Assembly (NCBI RefSeq): GCF_030403745.1
Contig: NZ_JAQMWP010000020.1
Span: forward strand, 124,001 to 188,000
Source of the DNA: Streptomyces sp. S.PB5
GTDB taxonomy: Bacteria; Actinomycetota; Actinomycetes; Streptomycetales; Streptomycetaceae
Reading direction: 5' to 3'
DNA length: 64,000 nucleotides
Made by a program: the position numbers and the translations under genes. The notes under the pieces are model-generated. The model was not told the origin of the DNA and did no database searches. It saw nothing but the letters and a program-made list of their open reading frames with translations. Positions 48,568 to 61,128 of this stretch are shown here, piece by piece; position 1 is the first letter of the stretch; the number at the start of each line of letters is the position of its first letter.

Positions 48568-48643
48568 ACCACTTTCAACAATCAAGGTCGCGGTTCATTC
48601 CCCGCCGGAATCCGTGGCACACACGCGGCTGTGACCGGCGCTT

Positions 48644-49012
48644 TCACCGAAGGTCCTGGCCCGCCGCCTCCGTCGGCGCGGTCGACCGCTCACGTCCCCA
48701 TGCGGCCAGCGGCTGGAGCGCCTCGTTGAGACGGGTGCCCTCCTCGGTCAGCGAGTACTCGACCCGGGGTGGCACCTCGTCGTAGGCGACGCGGCGTACG
48801 ACACCGTCCGCTTCCATCTCGCGCAGGTGAGAGGTCAGCACCTTCTCGGTGATCCCGGGGACCAGCCGGCGCAGTTCGCCGAAGCGCCGGCAGGGGTGCT
48901 CATGGAGCGCCCAGAGGATCAGCACCTTCCACTTGCCGCCGATCACTTCCATCGCGGTGTCGATCCCGCAGACGTGCCCCTGTGATGTGCACGGCCGGTT
49001 CAGCGTCGTCAT
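48644..49012 (-). CDS. HxlR-family transcriptional regulator
   Basis: A 122-residue winged-helix protein: CGIDTAMEVIGGKWKVLILWALHEHPCRRFGEL (read as GGKWKVLILWALHEHPCRRF), ITEKVLTSHLREMEADGVV and the wing VEYSLTEEGTRL. Two or three cysteines near the N-terminus could sense electrophiles or oxidation, as in HypR/QorR-type members. It precedes the LLM oxidoreductase and is divergent from the imine-reductase-like gene, with an AAGTACGTACTT palindrome in between. Confidence 0.88.
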   Translation of the reverse strand: MTTLNRPCTSQGHVCGIDTAMEVIGGKWKVLILWALHEHPCRRFGELRRLVPGITEKVLTSHLREMEADGVVRRVAYDEVPPRVEYSLTEEGTRLNEALQPLAAWGRERSTAPTEAAGQDLR

Positions 49013-49063
49013 GCCCCCACCCTTCTGAGCTGCTCACTCACCCCGCGGTAACCACCCACTACG

Positions 49064-49075
49064 AAGTACGTACTT
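49064..49075. promoter_or_regulatory. HxlR operator
   Basis: AAGTACGTACTT is a perfect 12-base palindrome in the 98-base region between the divergent HxlR and imine-reductase-like genes. Known HxlR-family sites contain GTAC-type half-sites. Confidence 0.65.
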
Positions 49076-49110
49076 GATCACCTCCGGGGCCTGCGACCAG
49101 CCTAATCCGC

Positions 49111-49992
49111 ATGACACAGAACACCGTTGAGAAGACCCCCGTCACCCTGCTGGGCCTCGGCGCGATGGGCACCGCCCTCGCTCGCGCATGGCTGGCCGCC
49201 GATCACCCGCTGACCGTCTGGAACCGCACCCCGGCCCGCGCCGCAGTGCTCGCAGCCGAGGGCGCGCACGTCGCACACAGCGCCGCCGAGGCGGTCGCGG
49301 CGAACTCCCTCGTCATCGTGTGTCTGTTGGACGACGCCTCGGTCGGCGAGACGCTGACCGGCGTCGACCTGACCGGCAGGGACCTGGTCAACCTGACCAC
49401 CAGCACGCCTGCTCAGGCCCGCGCCCGCGCCGAGTGGGCCCGGGCGCGCGGCGCCCGCTACCTGGACGGCGGGATCATGGCAGTCCCTCCGATGATCGGC
49501 GTCCCGGAAGCCGGGGGCTACGTCTTCTACAGCGGTTCGCAGGAGGTGTTCGAGCGGCACCAGGAGACCTTGGGCGTCCCGGCCGGCACCACCTACGTCG
49601 GCCTGGACGCGGGCTTCGCCGCCCTGCACGATGTGGCCCTGCTCAGCGCGATGTACGGGATGTTCGCCGGGGCCGCGCACGCCTTCGCGCTGATCCACAA
49701 GGAGGACATCGACCCCGTCTCGCTCGCCCCCCTGCTCGCCGACTGGCTGGTCGCGATGGCCCCGGCGGTTCATCAGACCGCCGACCAGCTGCGCAGCGGC
49801 GACTACACCAAGGGCGTCGTGTCCAACCTCGCCATGCAGGTGGCCGGCACGCCGACCTTCCTGAGCACCGCCGAACAGCAGGGCGTCAGTCCGGAACTGC
49901 TCAGCCCCTACTTCGAGTTGATGCGCCGCCGGCTCGCCGAGGGCAGCGGGGAGGAGGACCTGACCGGCGTGATCGACCTGCTGGTGCGCTAG
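49111..49992 (+). CDS. NADPH-dependent imine reductase-like / beta-hydroxyacid dehydrogenase family enzyme
   Basis: A 293-residue dehydrogenase of two domains. The Rossmann domain starts VTLLGLGAMGTALARAWLA with GxGxxG at 15-20. WNRTPARA gives the NADPH preference, and the second domain is all helical. DGGIMAVPPMIGVPEAGGYVFYSG and the aspartate-containing LDAGFAALHDVALLSAMYGMFAG fit bacterial imine reductases, where an aspartate or tyrosine replaces the catalytic lysine of beta-hydroxyacid dehydrogenases. It is divergent from HxlR and probably co-regulated with the LLM enzyme. Confidence 0.82.
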   Translation: MTQNTVEKTPVTLLGLGAMGTALARAWLAADHPLTVWNRTPARAAVLAAEGAHVAHSAAEAVAANSLVIVCLLDDASVGETLTGVDLTGRDLVNLTTSTPAQARARAEWARARGARYLDGGIMAVPPMIGVPEAGGYVFYSGSQEVFERHQETLGVPAGTTYVGLDAGFAALHDVALLSAMYGMFAGAAHAFALIHKEDIDPVSLAPLLADWLVAMAPAVHQTADQLRSGDYTKGVVSNLAMQVAGTPTFLSTAEQQGVSPELLSPYFELMRRRLAEGSGEEDLTGVIDLLVR

Positions 49993-50091
49993 GTCGTGTG
50001 TCGGGGGCGCCCTCGATGCGGGGCCGCAAGGGCGGAGCACCGCGCTTTCGGCCGCCGAAACGGCGATCACCAGCGGCGGCCGGAGCGGCGA

Positions 50092-50490
50092 TCAGCGAGA
50101 GCGGGAGCTCACGGTCGCCCGCATCGGTTCCAGCGCCCGCGTCGTACGGGGAACCGCCAGGGCGTACAGCATCAGGCCGAGCAGGAGCGTACGCCGGTTG
50201 ACCCGCGCGGCCAGGAGGGTGATCGCGGGAGAGCCGATCACGACGCCGAACGCATAGGCCGTGATCGCGTACGCGGCCACGGGGACGGACACGCCGAGAC
50301 CGGACGAGAACAGCTGGATGATGCCGTTGCTGCCGAACTCACCCGTGCCGATGGCGAACGTGCCCAGGGCCAGCGCGAAGACGACGCGGCCTCTGTGCCG
50401 GACCCGTGTGGTGGCAGCGGTGTGGCGGCCTTCCTCGGCCCTGCATTGTTGTGCGTACGCCTTTTCATGCATAAACGGAATCGTCGCCAC
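50092..50490 (-). pseudogene. Truncated MFS transporter (AraJ/Bcr-like)
   Basis: A 132-codon frame starts like a 400-residue drug/sugar exporter: VFALALGTFAIGTGEFGSNGIIQLFSSG and YAITAYAFGVVIGSPAITLLAARVNRRTLLLGLMLYALA (in parts LAARVNRRTLLLGLM). Only about three membrane helices remain; a deletion leaves an unrelated tail (VPRTTRALEPMRATVSSRS) and a stop. It cannot make a working transporter. Confidence 0.75.
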
Positions 50491-50654
50491 CGAGAGTGGA
50501 CGGACAGTTGACGAACAATGCGGTTTCCTTGCCGCCGCCCACCGGGCGCACTAATCCCCGGAATCGATGGCCCCGTGTAAACTTTTGGCTGCGCATGCCG
50601 TGAGCAGACGCGATCCACGCAGTAAGCAACCTGGACCGAATGTATTCGGGGGCC

Positions 50655-53882
<3,228 letters not shown>

Positions 53883-54097
53883 CGGCACCCGCTTCCGCTC
53901 GGCTCAGGCGGACTGCGACGCCGTCAGTGAGTATCCACTCGTCGTCAACAGGATCCGCCTACGGTCGACGGAACGTCTGCGGGTGCGGGTGGCCGAGGAC
54001 ATGGCCGCCGGGCGCTGCCGTACCGGCACGGCTCCGGCCGCGGCGAAGCGTGGATCATGCGTCACCTGCGTCACCTCTCTGAAGGCGAGGTCGCCCG

Positions 54098-54889
54098 ATG
54101 AACAGCCCGGTGGTCTTCATTCACGGCCTGTGGATCCATGCGCTGTCCTGGCAGCCCTGGCAGGACCTCTTCGGCGAGCAAGGCCATGAGACCTTTGCGC
54201 CCGGCTGGCCCGGTGACGCCGATTCCGTCGAGGCCACCCGAGCCGACCCCGACGCCACAGCCGGGTTCGGCGTCGACGAGATCACCGACACCTACGCGAA
54301 GACCCTTGCGACTCTGGGGACGCCGCCCATCGTGGTGGGTCATTCCTTCGGCGGGCTGATCGCGCAGAAGCTGCTCAGCCGCGGCCAGGCCGCCGCGGCG
54401 GTGGCGATCTCACCTGCGCCGATCAAAGGGATCCGCGTCCTGCCGCCCAGTCTGCTGCGCTCCAGCCTGCCGGTCCTGTCCCGGCCGGGCAACAAACGCA
54501 AAGCCGTCGCCCTGACCGAGAAACAGTTCGCCTACTCCTTCGGCAATGCGCTGCCGCGGTCGGAGTCCGACGAGCTGTATCGCCGCTGGGCCATCCCGGG
54601 GCCGGGCCGTCCGCTCTTCGAGGCCTCATCGGCCAACTTCACCAGGAACGCGCCCACCGCCATCGACACCGGCCGCGGTGACCGCGGTCCGCTGCTGCTG
54701 CTCGCGGCAGGCAAGGACCACACCGTGCCCGCCGTCGTCGTCCGTGCGGCCCACCGGCTCTACGCCGGCTCCGGCTCCGTCACCGAGATCGTCACCTACG
54801 CCGATCGCGGGCACACGGCCCCGTTCGACCACGGCTGGCGCGAACTCGCCGACGACACCCTGGCCTGGCTTGCCCGCCAAGGCCTCTAG
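54098..54889 (+). CDS. Alpha/beta hydrolase
   Basis: A 263-residue hydrolase. Features are VVFIHGLWIHALSW (oxyanion region), nucleophile serine in VVGHSFGGLIAQ, aspartate in LAAGKDHTVP and histidine in ADRGHTAPFDHGW. It resembles the family often annotated as putative lipases or esterases in actinomycetes. The substrate is not visible. GAAGGCGAGG precedes the ATG. It stands alone between the SARP gene (215-base gap without a clear gene) and the alcohol dehydrogenase. Confidence 0.82.
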   Translation: MNSPVVFIHGLWIHALSWQPWQDLFGEQGHETFAPGWPGDADSVEATRADPDATAGFGVDEITDTYAKTLATLGTPPIVVGHSFGGLIAQKLLSRGQAAAAVAISPAPIKGIRVLPPSLLRSSLPVLSRPGNKRKAVALTEKQFAYSFGNALPRSESDELYRRWAIPGPGRPLFEASSANFTRNAPTAIDTGRGDRGPLLLLAAGKDHTVPAVVVRAAHRLYAGSGSVTEIVTYADRGHTAPFDHGWRELADDTLAWLARQGL

Positions 54890-55119
54890 CCGGTCGGAGG
54901 CGGAGGCTCCGTCGGTCGCGAGCGCCGGGGGTGAAGCCGTTGCGGCGCCGGACTTCCGCCCGCGCACTCGCTCTGATCCGGAATGCACAACGCATCCACT
55001 TTTCATCAATCGGTGCTCCGTAGCTTCGGCCAGGACAAGGAGCACAGGGCCACCACAGATCGCAGTACTGCGGTTCATTCCGCGCCCGGGAAGGCAAGGG
55101 CGCACGGAAGGAGTCGGAC

Positions 55120-56139
55120 ATGGCAACGATGAAGGCGGCAGTCGTCCGTGAGGCCAACGCGCCCTGGGTGCTGCAGGACGTTCCGATGCCGACGGCGGGG
55201 CCGCACCAGGTCCTCGTCAGGATCCATGCCTGCGGGGTGTGCTACACCGACGCCCTGCTGGCGCAAGGGGTGCTCGCTCTCCGCCCGTTCCCCATGGTGC
55301 TCGGGCACGAAGGCGTCGGTGAAGTGGTCGCCGTCGGCGACGGCGTGACGTCACGTCAGGTGGGCGACCGGGTCGGGCTGCCCATCATGCAAAAGCCCTG
55401 CGGAAGGTGCGCGTTCTGCAAGGAACGGCACGCGGACAGCTTCGTGACGGCCAACAACTGCGCCGCACCCGTCCTGACGGGAGTCAACGTCGACGGCGGC
55501 CAGGCCGAGTACGTCGCCGCCGACGAGCAGGGCACGGTCCTCCTGCCCGACGGACTGTCCTACGAGCTGGCCGCGCCCACGGTGTGCGCCGGCTACACCG
55601 TGTGGGCCGCGCTTCGCCGGGCGGGTGCCAAGCCCGGAGCGACGGTCGCCGTCGCCGGTGTGGGCGGTGTCGGCCATCTCGGGATCCAGTTCGCCAAGGC
55701 GGCCGGTTATCGCGTGATCGCCGTGAGCCACTCGCCCGACAAGCACGCTCTGGCCAAGGAACTGGGTGCCGACGAGGTCGTGGCGGACGGTGCGGGACTG
55801 CGCGAGGCCGGCGGGGCCGACGTCCTGCTGCACACCGCTCCGACGCACGCCTCCGCCATCGACGCGATGCAGGGCCTGCGGCCGTGGGCGAAGATCATCC
55901 TCATGGGGATCTCCGCCGACGACACCTTCCCCGTCCCCGCTCTCGCCGTGACGAGCCACGGTTACGAGATCATCGGCTCCGCCCACAACGGGCCGGAGTA
56001 TCTCGCCGAGGCACTGGAGATCGTCGCCGGCGGACAGGTGAAGCCCATGATCGAGGTCTTCCCGAAGGAAGACGTCGGCGAAGCCTACAACCGCCTGATC
56101 AAGGGACAGCTTCGGTTCCGGGCTGTCGTGAAGTACTGA
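55120..56139 (+). CDS. Zinc-dependent alcohol dehydrogenase (MDR family)
   Basis: A 339-residue NAD-dependent dehydrogenase of the AdhP/AdhA type. Catalytic zinc ligands are visible as Cys41 (CGVCYTD), His63-Glu64 (GHEGVGE) and a cysteine in PTVCAGYTVW. The nucleotide loop is VAGVGGVGHLG. The structural-zinc loop keeps three cysteines, Cys94, Cys97 and Cys100, but residue 108, expected to be the fourth, is phenylalanine; the next cysteine is 114. A GGAAGGAG ribosome site precedes the ATG. The chloroperoxidase-like gene follows 75 bases on, in the same direction. Confidence 0.88.
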   Translation: MATMKAAVVREANAPWVLQDVPMPTAGPHQVLVRIHACGVCYTDALLAQGVLALRPFPMVLGHEGVGEVVAVGDGVTSRQVGDRVGLPIMQKPCGRCAFCKERHADSFVTANNCAAPVLTGVNVDGGQAEYVAADEQGTVLLPDGLSYELAAPTVCAGYTVWAALRRAGAKPGATVAVAGVGGVGHLGIQFAKAAGYRVIAVSHSPDKHALAKELGADEVVADGAGLREAGGADVLLHTAPTHASAIDAMQGLRPWAKIILMGISADDTFPVPALAVTSHGYEIIGSAHNGPEYLAEALEIVAGGQVKPMIEVFPKEDVGEAYNRLIKGQLRFRAVVKY

Positions 56140-56214
56140 GCTGCCTTTGCGAGGCAAGCGACCACATTCATCCCAAGGTCGTCCCCAGGGGCGTCCGCGA
56201 GGGAGGTACACCCC

Positions 56215-57039
56215 ATGAACGCGATCACGGTCACGGATGGTACAGAGATCTTCTTCAAGGACTGGGGCTCAGGCCCGCCGATCGTCTTCAGCCACGGGTG
56301 GCCGCTGTCGTCCGACGACTGGGACACCCAGATGCTGTTCTTCCTGCACCACGGCTATCGCGTCATCGCCCACGACCGGCGCGGACACGGCAGGTCCACG
56401 CAGGTCGGCGGAGGCCACGACATGGACCACTACGCCGACGATCTGGCCGCGCTGACCGAGCACCTGGACCTGCGGGACGCCGTTCATGTCGGACACTCCG
56501 CAGGCGGCGGCGAGGTGGCGCGCTACATCGGACGCCACGGCGAGAGCCGGGTGGCGAAGGTGGTGCTGATCAGCGCGGTGACACCGTCCCTGTTCCAGGC
56601 GGACGCCAACCCCGACGGTCTGCCACAAGACGCCTTCGACGGTCTGCAGTCCGGCCTCGCCGCCAACCGCTCCGAGTTCTTCCGGAACGTCGCGTCCGGC
56701 CCGTTCTACGGCTTCGACCGGCCGGGCGTCGAGCCGTCCGAGGCGGTCATCCAGAACTGGTGGCGCCAGGGCATGACGGGCGCCGCGAACGCCCAGTACG
56801 ACTGCGTCTTCGCCTTCGCACGGGAGGACTACACCGAGGACCTCAAGAAGATCAGCGTGCCGGTCCTGGTGATGCACGGCGACGACGACCAGATCGTTCC
56901 CTACGCCGCCACGGCGCCACGAGCAGTCGAGCTGCTGAAGAACGGCACGCTCAAGACGTACGCCGGCTTCCCGCACGGTATGCCGACCACGCAGGCCGAC
57001 ACGATCAACGCCGACCTGCTGGAGTTCATCCGGTCCTGA
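56215..57039 (+). CDS. Alpha/beta hydrolase, non-heme chloroperoxidase type
   Basis: A 274-residue hydrolase close to cofactor-free haloperoxidases/perhydrolases. The lid-less fold has IVFSHGWPLSSDDWD, the RRGHGRS turn, nucleophile Ser95 in GHSAGGGE, aspartate in MHGDDDQIVP and histidine in FPHGMPTT. These enzymes make peracids from acetate and peroxide in vitro; their natural role is ester hydrolysis. GGGAGG lies before the ATG. It sits in a run of four same-strand genes with the alcohol dehydrogenase, DJ-1/PfpI and another hydrolase. Confidence 0.88.
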   Translation: MNAITVTDGTEIFFKDWGSGPPIVFSHGWPLSSDDWDTQMLFFLHHGYRVIAHDRRGHGRSTQVGGGHDMDHYADDLAALTEHLDLRDAVHVGHSAGGGEVARYIGRHGESRVAKVVLISAVTPSLFQADANPDGLPQDAFDGLQSGLAANRSEFFRNVASGPFYGFDRPGVEPSEAVIQNWWRQGMTGAANAQYDCVFAFAREDYTEDLKKISVPVLVMHGDDDQIVPYAATAPRAVELLKNGTLKTYAGFPHGMPTTQADTINADLLEFIRS

Positions 57040-57088
57040 CCACCGTGGACGCCCCACGGCACACGGTCCATGAGACAGGAGAGGGCAC

Positions 57089-57778
57089 ATGAAGGTCCTG
57101 ATCGCGCTGACCTCGCACGACGAACTGGGCGACACCGGGCGCAAGACGGGGTTCTGGCTCGAAGAACTGGCCGCGCCCTACTACCACTTCAGGGACGCGG
57201 GATGGCAGACCACCCTCGCCTCACCGAAGGGCGGGCGCCCACCCCTGGACCCCAAGAGCAACGAGCCGCAGTTCCAGACCGACCAGACCCGCCGGTTCGA
57301 GGCCGACGCCCGGGCCGAGGCCCAACTGGACACCACCGTGCGGCTGGACGCGGTGAACGCCGACGACTTCGACGCGGTGTTCTACCCCGGCGGGCACGGG
57401 CCGCTGTGGGACCTCGCCGAGGACCCGACGTCGATCGCACTGATCGAACGGGCCGTCGAGTCGGGCACCCCGATGGCGCTGGTGTGCCATGCCCCCGGTG
57501 CGATGCGGCACTGTCGGACCCCGGACGGCACGCCCTTGGTGGCGGGCCGCAGGGTCACCGGCTTCACCGACAGTGAGGAAGAGGTGATGGGCCTGACGAA
57601 GGTGGTGCCGTTCCTGGTGGAGGACGAACTCATCGCCAAGGGAGCCGACTTCTCCAAGGCCGGTGACTTCGACCCGTACGTGGTGACCGACGGACTGCTC
57701 GTCACCGGCCAGAACCCGGCATCCTCCGGTCCGGCCGCGCTCGGGTTGATCGCGCTGGCCGAAAAGACCAGGGGGTAG
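57089..57778 (+). CDS. DJ-1/PfpI family protein (Hsp31/glyoxalase III-like)
   Basis: A 229-residue protein of the class I glutamine-amidotransferase-like fold. The nucleophile elbow is ALVCHAPGAM with Cys133, preceded by DAVFYPGGHGPLWDL and the N-terminal glutamate GFWLEELAAPYY. The segment TGFTDSEEEVMGLTKVVPFLVED follows Hsp31-type members, which convert methylglyoxal to lactate or repair glycated groups. Role by family: protection from reactive aldehydes, consistent with the alcohol dehydrogenase and hydrolases around it. An AGGAGAGG ribosome site lies before the ATG. Confidence 0.85.
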   Translation: MKVLIALTSHDELGDTGRKTGFWLEELAAPYYHFRDAGWQTTLASPKGGRPPLDPKSNEPQFQTDQTRRFEADARAEAQLDTTVRLDAVNADDFDAVFYPGGHGPLWDLAEDPTSIALIERAVESGTPMALVCHAPGAMRHCRTPDGTPLVAGRRVTGFTDSEEEVMGLTKVVPFLVEDELIAKGADFSKAGDFDPYVVTDGLLVTGQNPASSGPAALGLIALAEKTRG

Positions 57779-57802
57779 GTCCCCGCGCGGAGGGTGAGAC
57801 CC

Positions 57803-58666
57803 ATGGCGAAGATCCATCACCGTTTCGCCGACGTCCGCGGCCAACGACTGTTCTACCGCGAAGCCGGACCGGTCGACGCACCCACGCTGGTGCTGCTGCA
57901 CGGCTTCCCCGCGAGCTCGTTCATGTTCCGCAACCTGCTCCCGCTGCTGGCCGACCGGTGGCACATGGTCGCCCCCGACCATCTGGGCTTCGGTCACTCC
58001 GACGCGCCGCCGGTCACCCGGTTCACCTACACCTTCGACGCCCTCACCGAGCTGACCCGGGACCTGCTCGGGCAGCTCGGCATCGAGCGGTACGCGATGT
58101 ACGTGCACGACTACGGCGCCCCGATCGGCTGGCGGCTCGCGCTGCAGGACCCGGCAGCGGTCACGGCCATCATCAGCCAGAACGGCAACGCCTATCCGGA
58201 AGGATTCGTGCCGGCGTTCTTCGAGACCGTCCGGGCCTACTGGAAGGAGCGGACTTCGCAGACCGAGGCGGGCGTCCGTGAGGCGCTGAGCCTGGAGTTC
58301 ACGCGGTGGCAGTACCTGACCGGTGCCTCCGAGGAAACACTGGTCGACCCCGACACGTGGCAGCACGACCACGCGCTGCTCTCCCGCCCCGGCAACGATC
58401 TCGTCCAACTGGCGCTGTTCCTCGACCATGCGACCAATCCGCCGCTCTACCCCGTCGTGCACCGCTACTTCCGCCAGTACCAGGTGCCCCTGCTCGCCGT
58501 CTGGGGACGCGACGACCCCATCTTCGGCCCGGACGGCGCGCGGGCCTTCGCCAACGACCTGCCGGCCGCCGAGATCCACCTCCTCGACGGCGGTCACTTC
58601 CTCCTGGAGAGCGCACTCGACGAGGCGGTGCCCCTGATCCGTGCCTTCCTGTCAGCCCACCTCTGA
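57803..58666 (+). CDS. Alpha/beta hydrolase, haloalkane dehalogenase/epoxide hydrolase type
   Basis: A 287-residue hydrolase whose nucleophile position is aspartate (Asp103 in VHDYGAPIGW), as in haloalkane dehalogenases and epoxide hydrolases, not serine. HGFPASSFMFRN, PDHLGFGHSD, WGRDDPIFGP and the histidine in LDGGHFLLES complete the catalytic set. The ATG at 57803 has GGAGGG upstream; a GTG at 57794 is less likely. It is the last of four same-strand genes. Dehalogenase and epoxide hydrolase activities cannot be separated here. Confidence 0.85.
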   Translation: MAKIHHRFADVRGQRLFYREAGPVDAPTLVLLHGFPASSFMFRNLLPLLADRWHMVAPDHLGFGHSDAPPVTRFTYTFDALTELTRDLLGQLGIERYAMYVHDYGAPIGWRLALQDPAAVTAIISQNGNAYPEGFVPAFFETVRAYWKERTSQTEAGVREALSLEFTRWQYLTGASEETLVDPDTWQHDHALLSRPGNDLVQLALFLDHATNPPLYPVVHRYFRQYQVPLLAVWGRDDPIFGPDGARAFANDLPAAEIHLLDGGHFLLESALDEAVPLIRAFLSAHL

Positions 58667-58824
58667 GCCCTCGGAACGCTCGTGCGCGGCTTGAGCGGCA
58701 TCACCTACCTTGGCCCTCCGCGGACGCCCGCGTCCCAGCTGGTGTGGCGGCGCTGTGAGTCGGCAGGCATCTGCCCGCCAGAACAGCACGGCTGTAGAAG
58801 ATCAGCGGAAGGCGGTCAGCTTCT

Positions 58825-60077
58825 ATGAATGGTGCCGAGACCGTCCTGCGCACCCTGCTCGACAACGACGTGGACGTCTGCTTCGCCAACCCCGGTACGT
58901 CGGAGATGCAGTTCGTCGCGGCGCTCGACCGCCACCCGGCCATGCGCGGCGTGCTGTGCCTCTTCGAAGGGGTGGCGACCGGGGCCGCCGACGGCTACGC
59001 CCGCATGACCGGCCGACCGGCCGCGACGCTGCTCCACCTCGGCCCCGGCCTGGCCAACGGGCTGGCGAACCTCCACAACGCGCGGCGAGCGCACACTCCC
59101 CTGGTCAACGAGCGATCTCGACACTCATCATGGCCGCCGACCTCTCCTGGGAGGAGAGCACCCCGCCCGCACCCCACCTCCCGGCACCGCCCCTGCGGAC
59201 TGTCACCCGTACCGACGTGGAAACCGCAGCGGCACTGGTCACCGGACCGGAGCCCGTCGCGCTGCTGATCGACGGTGCCGGACTGAGCGAGCTCGGTCTG
59301 CACGCTGCCGCCCGGATGGAAAAGGCCACCGGAACCGCCGCCTTCTGCCCGACCCGGCCCGCCCGGTTGCGGTGAGGCGCCGGCGTACCGGTGATCCGGC
59401 CCCTGGGCTACCGGGCTGAAGCCGTCGGCCGGCAACTGGCGGGCGTCCAGCACCTGATCCTGGTCGGAGCACGTGAACCCGTGGCATCGTTCGCCTACCC
59501 GGGTCGCCCGGGCAACCTCACCCCGCCTGGAACGCGCGTGCACCACTTCGTCCCCGACGAGGGCTTCGATGTCGTGCACGCACTGACGGAACTGGCGGAC
59601 ACCGTCGCACCGGACACTCTCGTAGTGCTGCCGGCACCAGTCGCTGCGCCACACGACGTCCTCGGCCTGACCGGCCTCGCCATCGGGCAGGGCATCCCCG
59701 TGGCCGTCGGCGCGGCCATCGCGTGTCCCGAACGGCCGGTCGTCTGTCTGCAGGCCGACGGCAGCGCCCTGTACACCATCTCCGGCCTGTGGACCCAGGC
59801 CCGCGAGGAGCTCAACGTCACCACCGTCATTCTCAACAACCGCTCCTACGCGATCCTCCGCGCCGAACTGGTGCGAGTGGGCGGCAGCGAGGCCGGACCG
59901 GCCGCCGGCGCCCTGTTCGACCTCAGCCGACCCGACATCGACTTCACCGCCCTGGCCGCCGGCATGGGCGTTCCCGCGACCCGGGCCGCGAGCACGACGG
60001 AACTGGCCGAGCAGTTCTCCACGGCGCTGGCCACACCCGGACCCCACCTCATCGAAGCGGTCCTCCAGCCGACCTGA
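58825..60077 (+). pseudogene. Broken thiamine-diphosphate enzyme gene (acetolactate synthase-like)
   Basis: The gene starts intact with LRTLLDNDVDVCFANPGTSEMQFVAAL and EGVATGAADGYARMTGRPA. After TPLVN (about 59110) it jumps out of phase to STLIMAADLSW, where relatives have about 100 more residues. This is an internal deletion plus a frameshift. The second frame then has a TGA (59373-59375) in R-L-R-stop-G-A-G-V-P, where relatives keep an arginine; the change is one base from CGA. The third part retains GIPVAVGAAIACPERPVVCLQADGSALYT and ILNNRSYAI, the thiamine-diphosphate motif. Two independent lesions make a working enzyme impossible. Confidence 0.85.
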
Positions 60078-60100
60078 GACGGACAGTGCCGGGGCCGGCG

Positions 60101-61072
60101 TCACTGTGCGATGCGGTTCCCGGACAGGAGCCGTGTGAGCCAGTCGGTCCGGGTGCGGCGGGCCGTGGTCGAGATGTGTGCCTGCGGGTACAGGGCGTCG
60201 AAGCCGTGGAAGCCGCCGGCCCAGACGTGGAGTTCGGCCTGGCCGCCGGCCGCCCAGATACGGGTGGCGTAATCGACGTCTTCATCGCGGAAGACCTCTG
60301 CGGAGCCGGTGTCGATGTAGGTGGTCGGCAGGTTGGAGAGATCCTGGGCCAACGCCGGCGACATGTAGGGGGAGACCTCGGCGTCGGTGAGGTCGCCGAG
60401 GAGCGAGCGCCATCCGAACGCGTTCATCTCGCTGGTCCAGACGCCGGGGGTGCCGGAGTACTGGCGGCTGGAGGCGGTGTCGTTGCGGTGGTCGAGCATG
60501 GGGCAGATCAGCATCTGTGCGGCGATCGCGGGACCGCCCAGGTCGCGGGCGAGCAGGCTGACGCCGGCGGCGAGTCCGCCTCCCGCGCTGGCACCCGCGA
60601 CAACGATCCGGTCGGGGTCGATGTGCAGTTCGGCGGCGTGTTCGGCGACCCAGCGCAGTCCGCGGTAGCAGTCGTCGACCAGGGTGGTCCCGGTGGCCTC
60701 CGGTGCGAGCCGGTAGTCCACGGAGACCACGACCGCGCCGAACCGGTCGAGCCACTCCAGCGGGATGTCGATCTGCGAGAAGCGGTCGCCCATGACCATC
60801 CCGCCGCCGTGGATCCAGTAGATGCAGGGGGCGGTCGTACCGCGATCGGAGTGCGCGGGGCTGAGGACCGACAGGGGGATCGGGGCACCGTCCTCGGCGG
60901 GCACGGTGATCTCGCGGCGGTCGACCTGCCGGTGCTCGAGAAGGGATTCGACGGGTGTCGAGGGCAGTTGGCGCAGTTGTGCGAGGACTTCCGGGGTGAG
61001 CTGCGACATGAGAGGCATCTCGGCGAGGAGTTCACGCAGTTCGGGGTCCAGGGCGGGGCGTGCCACGGTCAT
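60101..61072 (-). CDS. HSL-family alpha/beta hydrolase (acetyl esterase-like)
   Basis: A 323-residue esterase of the hormone-sensitive lipase family: IYWIHGGGMVMGDR with HGGG at 88-91, VSVDYRLAPE, nucleophile Ser162 in GASAGGGLA, aspartate in DTGSAEVFRDED and histidine in WAGGFHGFD. The N-terminal cap is ~60 residues. These enzymes cleave short acyl esters of small molecules. It lies 56 bases after the quinol-monooxygenase-type gene, on the same strand, so both are probably one unit opposite the AraC regulator. Confidence 0.87.
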   Translation of the reverse strand: MTVARPALDPELRELLAEMPLMSQLTPEVLAQLRQLPSTPVESLLEHRQVDRREITVPAEDGAPIPLSVLSPAHSDRGTTAPCIYWIHGGGMVMGDRFSQIDIPLEWLDRFGAVVVSVDYRLAPEATGTTLVDDCYRGLRWVAEHAAELHIDPDRIVVAGASAGGGLAAGVSLLARDLGGPAIAAQMLICPMLDHRNDTASSRQYSGTPGVWTSEMNAFGWRSLLGDLTDAEVSPYMSPALAQDLSNLPTTYIDTGSAEVFRDEDVDYATRIWAAGGQAELHVWAGGFHGFDALYPQAHISTTARRTRTDWLTRLLSGNRIAQ

Positions 61073-61128
61073 GGTCGTCGTCCTTCGTAGAGGTGAGTCG
61101 GGCTGGGGGGATGGCGCCTGGGGATGGA

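Noticed and set aside
53883..54097. Possible gene between the SARP and hydrolase genes
   Set aside because: A short stretch (YPLVVNRIRLRSTERL) looks protein-like, but there is no start, ribosome site or family match.
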